Part shown: in pieces, positions 7,017 through 12,186 of the stretch | How positions within the stretch are numbered: the first letter of the stretch is position 1 | Layout of the letters: each line of letters opens with the position of its first letter | Origin: CAYIEP01 sp964362515 | GTDB lineage: Bacteria > Patescibacteriota > Minisyncoccia > UBA6257 > UBA9933 | DNA length: 12,186 nucleotides | Reading direction: 5' to 3' | Assembly (NCBI GenBank): GCA_964362515.1 | Contig: CAYIEP010000012.1 | Span: forward strand, 1-12,186 | Position numbers and translations under genes: made by a program | Notes under the pieces: generated by a model | What the model was told of the DNA's origin: nothing | The model's input: only the letters and a program-made list of their open reading frames with translations | The model's database searches: none

Positions 7017-7097
7017 AACACGCCCTAAAACTTTATCATTACTATACTTACCGTAACAGAGCGAATGAATTTTGTAAAATTTAATTTAGCCGTCCAG

Positions 7098-7111
7098 CAG
7101 GCGAGCGAAGC
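7098..7111 (-). repeat. Right copy of the 14-nt GC-rich inverted repeat
   Basis: Reverse complement of GCTTCGCTCGCCTG at 45-58. It lies in a GC-rich pocket (about 7088-7123) in otherwise AT-rich intergenic DNA, and CTGG separates it from the shared ACGGC. Confidence 0.4.
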
Positions 7112-7154
7112 CGCGGGGCGGGTCAATTTCGTTTAAAGTAGGTTCGCACTGAGT

Positions 7155-7186
7155 TCGGTAATTGCGACAAAGCGCGAATGTACCGA
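7155..7186. other. Bulged hairpin in intergenic region
   Basis: TCGGTA (7155-7160) pairs with TACCGA (7181-7186). The pairing continues as ATT/AAT and CG/CG with one bulged G on each side, around an 8-nt loop. It is the first of several hairpins between the HTH and metalloprotease genes. It could be part of a structured RNA or decayed repeat. Confidence 0.45.
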
Positions 7187-7197
7187 CCAAACTAAGC

Positions 7198-7230
7198 TTG
7201 GTCAAGGTACGCTTAGCGTACCTTGACCAA
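7198..7230. repeat. Perfect 15-bp inverted repeat
   Basis: TTGGTCAAGGTACGC (7198-7212) and its exact reverse complement (7216-7230) are separated by TTA. An overlapping alternative pairs GACCAA (7185-7190) with TTGGTC (7198-7203), so two mutually exclusive folds exist. There is no T-tract on either side, so it is not a classical terminator. It could be an operator or a repeat. Confidence 0.75.
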
Positions 7231-7268
7231 TAACAAAAAATCGCCGATATCGGCGATTTTTTGTTATT
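7229..7268. terminator. Bidirectional Rho-independent terminator (40-bp palindrome)
   Basis: A perfect palindrome centred between 7248 and 7249 has the GC core TCGCCGAT/ATCGGCGA, flanked by A6 on the left and T6 on the right. It reads as hairpin plus T-tract on both strands. It lies 15 nt beyond the stop of the metalloprotease-like gene and most plausibly terminates that transcript. Confidence 0.9.
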
Positions 7269-7283
7269 AAAATATTCGTTTGA

Positions 7284-8066
7284 TTATTTTTCGTTCGCCC
7301 AAATTACGAAAGTAAACACTTTCTTTCCTTTGCCTAAATCGCGCTCGTAAAGAGAACCTTTCCCGTCTTTCGATTTTCGCGTCTCTTTACCCCACTCCTT
7401 TGGATTCGTGGTATCAATATCATCATTGTTCGCAGGCGCTGAAGAAAATATTTTATTGTACACTGTCGTGATGGCATCAAGATGTCCATAAGTAATGGCG
7501 AGCTGGTCATAATCGTGCTGATTCGGACGCTGATTTGACGCGGGACTGTTTGTATAGTCCATACAGGTATTAAGGTTGGCGTTGCTGAAATCCTCGTCTT
7601 GATGGTCAAGTCCCAATGTGTGCCCGATTTCCTGACACATTACAAATTGTTTCCATTCCGGCGCGTTATAGGGAGAAATATTAAAATACGTATCATTCAC
7701 TTTTACCGAACTTTTTGTAATATGACTGCCGCTTACCCATATTGAGGCAACGCCAAGCCAACCATTATTGCCGTAGGTTTTATTACAAACCTCTACGCGG
7801 CCGTTCGTAGGTTTACAGTTGCCTTTTGATTGGCCCAAAACAACGGAAGTATCCAATACCGATGACTGGCTCCAATCAACCGATGAAGCAGCGAGGTACG
7901 AATCCCACGCTAATGAAACATTATCTCCTAATTTTAAATTAAAAGGATTGGCCGTGCGCGCCCAATGATAACCATTCCACGAATGACTGGCTTGAGCGAT
8001 AAAAATAAACGCTCCCGCGACAAACAAAATAACAAAAGAAAAAACAAAAATTTTTATGTAACGCAT
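7284..8066 (-). CDS. Secreted metalloprotease-like protein with noncanonical QExxHxxGxxH motif
   Basis: This 260-residue protein has an N-terminal signal sequence or membrane anchor (basic MRYIK, hydrophobic 6-24, AQA near 25-27). It should act outside the cytoplasmic membrane. The mature part contains CQEIGHTLGLDHQ (144-156), matching metzincin HExxHxxGxxH except that the first zinc His is Gln145. E146, H149, G152 and H155 are kept. CMDY (168-171) follows as a plausible Met-turn and PNQHDYDQL (181-189) as a further conserved-looking segment. C84/C94 and C144/C168 may form disulfides. Related bacterial proteins with CQE..GH are recalled, so the Gln may be a family feature rather than damage. 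Whether it binds zinc or cleaves peptides is unknown. The ATG at 8066 has no clear Shine-Dalgarno. A terminator lies just downstream. Confidence 0.8.
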   Translation of the reverse strand: MRYIKIFVFSFVILFVAGAFIFIAQASHSWNGYHWARTANPFNLKLGDNVSLAWDSYLAASSVDWSQSSVLDTSVVLGQSKGNCKPTNGRVEVCNKTYGNNGWLGVASIWVSGSHITKSSVKVNDTYFNISPYNAPEWKQFVMCQEIGHTLGLDHQDEDFSNANLNTCMDYTNSPASNQRPNQHDYDQLAITYGHLDAITTVYNKIFSSAPANNDDIDTTNPKEWGKETRKSKDGKGSLYERDLGKGKKVFTFVIWANEK

Positions 8067-8129
8067 AAATATAAAATTAAATCTTCCCTGCCCGAAAATT
8101 CCCGGCTAGAAATAAGTGGGTGGACTCAA

Positions 8130-8148
8130 TTCCGACGTAAAATCGGAA
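8130..8148 (-). other. Hairpin in the metalloprotease leader
   Basis: TTCCGA (8148-8143 on the - strand) pairs with TCGGAA (8135-8130) around a 7-nt loop. It lies in the long leader between the candidate promoter and the ATG at 8066. There is no T-tract. No regulatory role is shown. Confidence 0.4.
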
Positions 8149-8207
8149 CACTGTTGCCCTCCCTTTTGAAATAACTTGACCCGAGATTCTAGAGCAGGGT
8201 TACTTAC

Positions 8208-8234
8208 ATAATAGCAAAAATTGCCAAAAGTCAA
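8208..8234 (-). promoter_or_regulatory. Candidate promoter of metalloprotease-like gene
   Basis: On the - strand TTGACT (8234-8229) and TATTAT (8213-8208) are separated by 15 nt, which is shorter than ideal. Moving the -35 two bases upstream to TTTTGA gives 17. The leader would be about 135 nt. It lies directly after the end of ndk, where no strong terminator is seen, so some read-through is possible. Confidence 0.4.
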
Positions 8235-8246
8235 AAGTTAATAACT

Positions 8247-8804
8247 TTATTCGTAAATCTCGCTGTTTTTAAACCAAAGCTCTATTTCCAGTTTTGCTTC
8301 CTCCTCTGAACCTGAAGAGTGGATAAGGTTTCTTACCGCTTTTTGGTTCAAATTAGCGACTATCGGCGATTCAATGGCGTAATCTCCTCTTATTGTCCCG
8401 GGTAAAGCTTCTGATGGATAAGTTGAGCCGACTATTTTTCTTACTGCTTCAACCGCCCCGTATCCTTTTAAAATAATCGCGACTACGATTCCCTCTCGCA
8501 AAAAATCCGCGTTCCACTTTTGAATAAGTTTTCCGATTTCCTTATTGCTCAATTTACTGAAATTTTCTTTCGGGTCAAAACCGACTTTCTGATAAAAATC
8601 TTTTACTTTCTGTCCAACTTTTTCAAACCAATCGTCATTATGTCCGTAATGTTTATATGCTATATTTTCATCCACTTGAATCGCTTTTAATCCGACAATT
8701 TTTAAACCGGTTTTTTCAAACCTGTTTAATATTTCTCCAACAAGCCCTCTTTTAACGCCGTCCGGTTTTATTAAAATTAAAGTTTTTTCTTCTTGAATGT
8801 TCAT
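8247..8804 (-). CDS. ndk: Nucleoside diphosphate kinase, enlarged
   Basis: This cytosolic enzyme moves the terminal phosphate between nucleoside triphosphates and diphosphates through a phospho-histidine. Visible family signs are the LIKPDGVKRGLVGEI N-terminus (11-25, with Lys13), STYPSEALPGTIRGDYA (127-143) and the active-site NLIHSSGS with His162. At 185 residues it is about 40 longer than the usual 130-150. The extra part lies between HYGH (52-55) and EGIVVAI (104-110) and is predicted helical and charged. ndk starts 2 nt after the aspS stop, has no ribosome site, and is probably co-transcribed with aspS. Confidence 0.95.
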   Translation of the reverse strand: MNIQEEKTLILIKPDGVKRGLVGEILNRFEKTGLKIVGLKAIQVDENIAYKHYGHNDDWFEKVGQKVKDFYQKVGFDPKENFSKLSNKEIGKLIQKWNADFLREGIVVAIILKGYGAVEAVRKIVGSTYPSEALPGTIRGDYAIESPIVANLNQKAVRNLIHSSGSEEEAKLEIELWFKNSEIYE

Positions 8805-8806
8805 AT

Positions 8807-10216
8807 TTAATTTTTCTTTATATTTATGTGTAATTCATCAAGCTGTTTTTTATCAACTTCGCTCGGCGCTCCCATCATTAAATCTCTGCCGTCTCCGGTT
8901 TTCGGAAACGCCATTACTTCTCTGATATTGGGTTCATTTTGTAAAATCATCATCAATCTATCAATTCCCGGAGCAATCCCGCCGTGCGGCGGAACGCCGT
9001 ATTTAAAAGCTTCAAAAATATGGCCGAATTTTTCTTCAATCTCTTCTGTTTTATTTTCCATTGCTTTAAAAACCGATTTCAATAGTTCCGGGTCGTGAAT
9101 TCTTATTGAACCTCCGCCTATTTCATAACCGTTTAAAACAAAATCATATTGATAAGCGATTATTGAAGACGGGTCTTTTTTAAATTTGTTCCAAAAATCT
9201 TCAACGTTTTCAACTTTCGGCATGGTAAAAGGATGATGAACAACGTCCCATCTTTTTTCTTCTTTTTTCCACTCAAACATCGGAAAATCAACGATAAAAA
9301 GAAAAGCCAATTCATCCGAATTATTTTTATTTTCTCTTGCGTCCGGCTTGTCGGAATTATATTTTTCAATCGCTTCTTTACAAGACATTCTTGGAATTCT
9401 GCCGTCTTTATCAAGTTTTAATTTTTTATCGGGATAAAGTTTTCTGACAAGACCTAAATAAAGCTCTTCGGTAATGTTTAAAATTTCTTCCTGCTCAATA
9501 AAACTCATTTCTATATCAAGCTGGGTGAATTCCGGCTGGCGGTCGCCTCTTGTGTCTTCGTCTCTAAAACATCTGGCTATTTGAAAATATCTTTCAAAGC
9601 CGGAAACCATTAAAAGCTGTTTGTATTGCTGGGGAGACTGGGGCAAGGCGTAAAATTTTCCCGCCTCAAGCCTTGAGGGGACAAGATAATCCCTCGCTCC
9701 TTCTGGGGTGGATTTCCCCAAAATAGGAGTTTCTATTTCCACGAAATCCCTTTCTGACAGAAAATCGCGGATAAATTTTATTACCTTGGAACGCACAATG
9801 ATGTTTTTTTTCAATCGCGGCCTTCTTAAATCAAGATAACGGTATTTCATTCTTATTTCTTCTCCGATGTCGTAGCCGTCGCCGTCAATCGCGAACGGCA
9901 AATTTTCCGAAAAGTTAAGCGTTTCTAATTCCTCCGCCTGAATTTCAAACTGGCCGGTTTCAATTTCGCTGTTTTCCATTCCTTTCGGCCGGCGGCTTAC
10001 TTTTCCTTTTATTTTAACCGCCCATTCCGAACGCAATTTATCCGCTAATTCGTAAAGACTTTCCGGTTTCGGCAAAAAAACAATCTGGGAAACTCCGCTT
10101 CTGTCTTTTAAGTCAATAAATATTATTTTTCCGTGGTCTCTTCTTTGAGCCACCCAGCCCATTAATTCCACGTCCTCTCCTTCTCTATTAATTATTTCGC
10201 GGTTTAAAATACGCAT
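8807..10216 (-). CDS. aspS: Aspartate--tRNA ligase lacking the GAD domain
   Basis: This 469-residue class II synthetase has an N-terminal OB-fold anticodon domain (about 15-100, GWVAQRRDHGKIIFIDLKDR). It also has LPQSPQQYKQLLM (191-203), motif 2 FRDEDTRGDRQPEFTQLD (217-234) and motif 3 GGIAPGIDRLMMIL (412-425). The sequence is bacterial in type. Bacterial AspRS is normally near 590 residues because of a GAD insertion after the YxSDKPD segment. Here NSDKPDAR (287-294) runs almost straight into ELAFLFIVDFPMFEW (302-316), so that domain is absent. Whether it also makes Asp-tRNA-Asn cannot be judged from the sequence. The ATG at 10216 begins MRILNREI, close to the usual family start. A promoter sits directly upstream, leaving little or no leader. 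Confidence 0.95.
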   Translation of the reverse strand: MRILNREIINREGEDVELMGWVAQRRDHGKIIFIDLKDRSGVSQIVFLPKPESLYELADKLRSEWAVKIKGKVSRRPKGMENSEIETGQFEIQAEELETLNFSENLPFAIDGDGYDIGEEIRMKYRYLDLRRPRLKKNIIVRSKVIKFIRDFLSERDFVEIETPILGKSTPEGARDYLVPSRLEAGKFYALPQSPQQYKQLLMVSGFERYFQIARCFRDEDTRGDRQPEFTQLDIEMSFIEQEEILNITEELYLGLVRKLYPDKKLKLDKDGRIPRMSCKEAIEKYNSDKPDARENKNNSDELAFLFIVDFPMFEWKKEEKRWDVVHHPFTMPKVENVEDFWNKFKKDPSSIIAYQYDFVLNGYEIGGGSIRIHDPELLKSVFKAMENKTEEIEEKFGHIFEAFKYGVPPHGGIAPGIDRLMMILQNEPNIREVMAFPKTGDGRDLMMGAPSEVDKKQLDELHINIKKN

Positions 10217-10225
10217 TTAAAAATT

Positions 10226-10255
10226 ATAATACACCATTTTCTTCTTGATTGTAAA
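10226..10255 (-). promoter_or_regulatory. Promoter of aspS-ndk
   Basis: On the - strand TTTACA (10255-10250), an 18-nt spacer and TATTAT (10231-10226) fit sigma-70. TATAAT overlaps at 10228-10223. The start of transcription would fall at about 10216-10219, essentially on the ATG, so the mRNA would be leaderless or nearly so. Its -35 overlaps that of the divergent ATPase gene. Confidence 0.55.
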
Positions 10256-10277
10256 CAAACCGGTGTATTGATATAAT
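10249..10277 (+). promoter_or_regulatory. Promoter of VirD4-like ATPase gene
   Basis: TTGTAA (10249-10254), a 17-nt spacer and a perfect TATAAT (10272-10277). Transcription should start around 10284, 0-3 nt before the ATG at 10286, giving a leaderless mRNA. No Shine-Dalgarno exists in the gap. The -35 shares five bases with the divergent aspS -35. Confidence 0.65.
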
Positions 10278-10285
10278 TTATTCTG

Positions 10286-11914
10286 ATGCAAAACAACAAC
10301 GATACAATCTTTCTCGCTAAAACAAACTTCAGAAATAGCGAAAAAGTTTTCGGCATTAAGCCTCCTGACAGACGCCAACATGTTTATGTTATCGGGAAAA
10401 CCGGCTCCGGCAAAAGCGTTCTCCTTTCCAATATGATGATTCAAGACATCATTAACGGCAAGGGCGTGTGTGTAATCGACCCTCACGGCGAACTTGTTGA
10501 AAATATAATTTCTAAAATACCCAAAAGCCGGATTAATGATGTGATTTACTTTAACGCCGCCGACACCGACTACCCCATTAGTTTTAATATTCTTGAAATA
10601 TCCGACCCAAAATATAAACATCTCGTTGCTTCCGATTTGATAGGAATATTCACGAAAATCTGGGCGAATGTCTGGTCTGCCAGAATGGAATATATTTTAA
10701 ATAACTGTGTTTTGGCGCTATTAGACACTCCGGGCACGACTCTTTTGGGAATAACAAGAATATTGGTTGATAAAGACTATCGGCAGAAAATTATCGCCAA
10801 CATAAAAGATCCTGTTGTAAAATCTTTTTGGATTCACGAATACGAAAGTTGGCGAGACCAATTCAGAAACGAAGCGATTGTTCCCATTCAAAACAAAGTC
10901 GGCCAATTTTTGTCCACTTCTTTAATAAGAAATATCGTTGGCCAGCAAAAAAGTACGGTGAATATTAAAGACGTAATGGATAATCAAAAAATCCTTTTAA
11001 TAAACGTCTCTAAGGGAAGGGTTGGAGAAGATAATTCGGCTTTGTTGGGCGCGATGTTTATCACTAAAATCCAGTTAGCGGCCATGGAACGGGTGAGGAT
11101 ATTGGAAGAAGAAAGAAAAGATTTTTATTTATATGTTGACGAGTTTCAAAATTTCGCCACCGAATCATTCGCGACAATTCTTTCTGAAGCAAGAAAATAC
11201 AGGCTTAATCTGACGGTCGCGCATCAATATATCGGCCAGCTTTTAACCGAAAAATCCACAGAAGTAAGAGACGCTATTTTTGGAAATGTTGGAACAATGA
11301 TCGCTTTCAGAATCGGCGCGACTGACGCGGAATTTTTAGAAAAAGAATTTGAGCCGGAATTTAATATACAAGACATAATAAATCTTCCAAACTATCATAT
11401 TTATTTGAAACTTATGGTTGACGGAGTAACAAGCAGACCGTTTTCTGCCACGACTCTTCCCCCTTTTCCCGTATCGGCTCATGACGAATATAAAGAAGAA
11501 ATAATAAAACTCTCAAGAAAATTATACGGCCGACAGAAAGAATTAGTTGAGGATGATATTTCCCGATGGAGCGGTTTTGAATCATCAAGGCAACCGGCGG
11601 GAAAAGAAGAAGGAAAAGAAAGATATCCCAAAAAAGAATTCCGCCCGCAATTTAAATACGCGGACAATCTTGGCGACATCGGAATAGAATTCCAGCCCCA
11701 AAAAAGAAAAACTTCCGTTTTTGAAATAATGGAAGAAAAAAAGGAAGCGCCGAAACAGGAAAGCCGCGAGAAATTTATTTCTCTTAACGAATTGGCTAAA
11801 ACCGAAGATAAGAAAGAAGACAAAAAAATAGAAGAAAAAGAAAAAGTTGAAAGAAAAACTCCGGATATTGAAGAATTAAAAGAGGCTATTAAAAAAGCGA
11901 TTTCGGGAAGTTAA
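10286..11914 (+). CDS. VirD4/TraG-like ATPase (type IV coupling-protein family), soluble
   Basis: This 542-residue protein is a RecA-fold motor of the VirD4/TraG/TraD type. Such proteins move DNA or protein through type IV systems; the cargo here is unknown. Walker A is GKTGSGKS (37-44), followed by CVIDPHGEL (62-70). Walker B is FYLYVDEFQNF (280-290, with D285 and E286), followed by SEARKYRLNLTVAHQYIGQL (300-319), typical of the TraG C-terminal motor region. No transmembrane N-terminus is present, unlike plasmid coupling proteins, so it is predicted cytosolic or held by a partner. The last 70 or so residues (about 470-540) are very rich in Lys and Glu and probably disordered or coiled. Such proteins are common in CPR genomes. 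The start is fixed by the promoter just upstream. No secretion partners are in view. Confidence 0.85.
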   Translation: MQNNNDTIFLAKTNFRNSEKVFGIKPPDRRQHVYVIGKTGSGKSVLLSNMMIQDIINGKGVCVIDPHGELVENIISKIPKSRINDVIYFNAADTDYPISFNILEISDPKYKHLVASDLIGIFTKIWANVWSARMEYILNNCVLALLDTPGTTLLGITRILVDKDYRQKIIANIKDPVVKSFWIHEYESWRDQFRNEAIVPIQNKVGQFLSTSLIRNIVGQQKSTVNIKDVMDNQKILLINVSKGRVGEDNSALLGAMFITKIQLAAMERVRILEEERKDFYLYVDEFQNFATESFATILSEARKYRLNLTVAHQYIGQLLTEKSTEVRDAIFGNVGTMIAFRIGATDAEFLEKEFEPEFNIQDIINLPNYHIYLKLMVDGVTSRPFSATTLPPFPVSAHDEYKEEIIKLSRKLYGRQKELVEDDISRWSGFESSRQPAGKEEGKERYPKKEFRPQFKYADNLGDIGIEFQPQKRKTSVFEIMEEKKEAPKQESREKFISLNELAKTEDKKEDKKIEEKEKVERKTPDIEELKEAIKKAISGS

Positions 11915-11984
11915 ATTATGCCGGTTTAACTTACTTTGAATGCGGGATGTTCTTCAAGACAACTTGCTTTGTTGGAGATAGTCA

Positions 11985-12015
11985 GCCGGCAAGAAAAATC
12001 TTTTTTATTGCCGGC
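11985..12015 (+). terminator. Hairpin within the inverted-repeat element, possible terminator
   Basis: GCCGGCAA (11985-11992) pairs with TTGCCGGC (12008-12015). The interior A5 and T6 runs can extend the stem. It lies 70 nt after the ATPase stop and might end that transcript, but the T-run is inside the stem rather than after it. Confidence 0.45.
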
Positions 12016-12048
12016 GAAACTGGTTCTGAAAAATGATTTTCTGAAGCA

Positions 12049-12064
12049 AATCCGCGAGCGGATT
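12049..12064. other. Second hairpin within the inverted-repeat element
   Basis: AATCCG (12049-12054) pairs with CGGATT (12059-12064) around CGAG. Together with the hairpin at 11985-12015 and the 17-bp outer stem it gives a three-stem fold. Confidence 0.5.
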
Positions 12065-12123
12065 GAAGAAAGATTTTTTGTTTTGTTTAATGACCGACAA
12101 TACATTTCGTAATTCAAAGTAAG

Positions 12124-12186
12124 TTAAAACTTCTCCAGTAATTTTATTAAAAGCCTTACGGGAGTGCCTATCGCTCCTTTTGACAA
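12124..12186 (-). CDS. Possible C-terminal end of a - strand gene (partial)
   Basis: On the - strand the frame is open from the right edge to TAA (12126-12124). It encodes about 20 residues ending GTPVRLLIKLLEKF, which looks like a genuine amphipathic C-terminus. The stop codon lies inside the right arm of the inverted repeat, so that element may define or have truncated this end. The gene would converge with the ATPase gene. No family can be assigned from so little. Confidence 0.4.
   Translation of the reverse strand: MSKGAIGTPVRLLIKLLEKF

Larger units (their letters stand above)
11936..12112 (+). pseudogene. Small open frame inside the inverted-repeat element
   Basis: A 58-codon frame runs from TTG 11936 to TAA 12110-12112. 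Its composition is protein-like (SRQLALLEIVSRQEKSFLLP, then KNDFLKQIRERIEERFF). It has no ribosome site. An ATG at 11918 is in the same frame but is followed by an in-frame TAA (11927-11929) in the left repeat arm. A frame on the opposite strand (11926-12117) is also open, so coding is uncertain. No family is recognised; it could be a fragment of a gene. Confidence 0.3.
11925..12128. repeat. 204-bp element with perfect 17-bp terminal inverted repeats
   Basis: TTTAACTTACTTTGAAT (11925-11941) is the exact reverse complement of 12112-12128. Between the arms are two further hairpins, so the whole stretch can fold as a closed multi-branched structure. The arms carry stop codons for readings entering from either side, including the TAA of the partial - strand gene at the right edge. 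It could be a miniature inverted-repeat (MITE-like) element, a structured RNA, or an elaborate terminator between convergent genes. No target-site duplication is obvious. Confidence 0.7.

Noticed and set aside
8086..8106. GCCGGG...TCGGGC as a terminator or riboswitch stem in the metalloprotease leader
   Set aside because: Pairing fails after three bases when aligned exactly; no conserved riboswitch pattern was recognised.
7965..8174. 69-codon + strand frame overlapping the metalloprotease start and leader
   Set aside because: Half of it is antisense to the signal peptide region and it has no recognisable domain or ribosome site.
12161..12181. Hairpin GGAGTG/CGCTCC followed by TTTT as a + strand terminator
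   Set aside because: The stem is short with a wobble pair, and the stretch is better read as codons of the - strand partial gene.

Overview
The window looks like a piece of a Candidate Phyla Radiation (Patescibacteria, probably Parcubacteria-like) genome. This is inferred from the mostly AT-rich, tightly packed genes, the near absence of Shine-Dalgarno sequences, and CPR-style versions of housekeeping proteins: an aspartyl-tRNA synthetase lacking the GAD insertion domain, an enlarged NDK and a soluble VirD4/TraG-like ATPase. TGA appears to act as a stop (end of the methyltransferase), so the UGA=Gly code of Gracilibacteria/SR1 is unlikely. No rRNA, tRNA or CRISPR array was seen.

Left third (114-4724, + strand): a four-gene operon with gaps or overlaps of 1, -14 and 4 nt. 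It encodes a TrpD-like phosphoribosyltransferase homologue, a UbiA-type membrane transferase resembling polyprenyl-phosphate phosphoribosyltransferases, a tryptophanyl-tRNA-synthetase-like class I synthetase with a clean KMSKS but no HIGH motif, and an SDR dehydrogenase/epimerase. This is the best candidate for an undescribed system. Two members belong to PRPP-using families, one sits in the membrane, one may activate a carboxylate with ATP, and one is a redox/epimerase enzyme. A lipid-linked, ribose-containing or aminoacylated product is a reasonable guess, but it is only inference. A CmoB-like methyltransferase converges on this operon (4729-5685, - strand).

Middle (5690-7016, - strand): a canonical bacterial TrpRS gene (trpS) forms a self-contained unit with a consensus sigma-70 promoter, a strong Shine-Dalgarno and a hairpin terminator. 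It is visibly richer in GC than its neighbours, so horizontal acquisition is likely. Upstream of it lies a 60-aa MerR/Xis-like helix-turn-helix protein. The window therefore holds two TrpRS-family genes.

Right half: a hairpin-rich intergenic region ends in a 40-bp palindromic bidirectional terminator. Next come a secreted metalloprotease-like protein whose zinc motif starts with Gln instead of His, and an ndk and aspS pair (all - strand). A compact divergent promoter region has overlapping -35 boxes and predicts nearly leaderless mRNAs for aspS and the VirD4-like ATPase gene (+ strand). After the ATPase gene is a 204-bp element bounded by perfect 17-bp inverted repeats and containing two internal hairpins. 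The tail of another - strand gene runs off the right edge.
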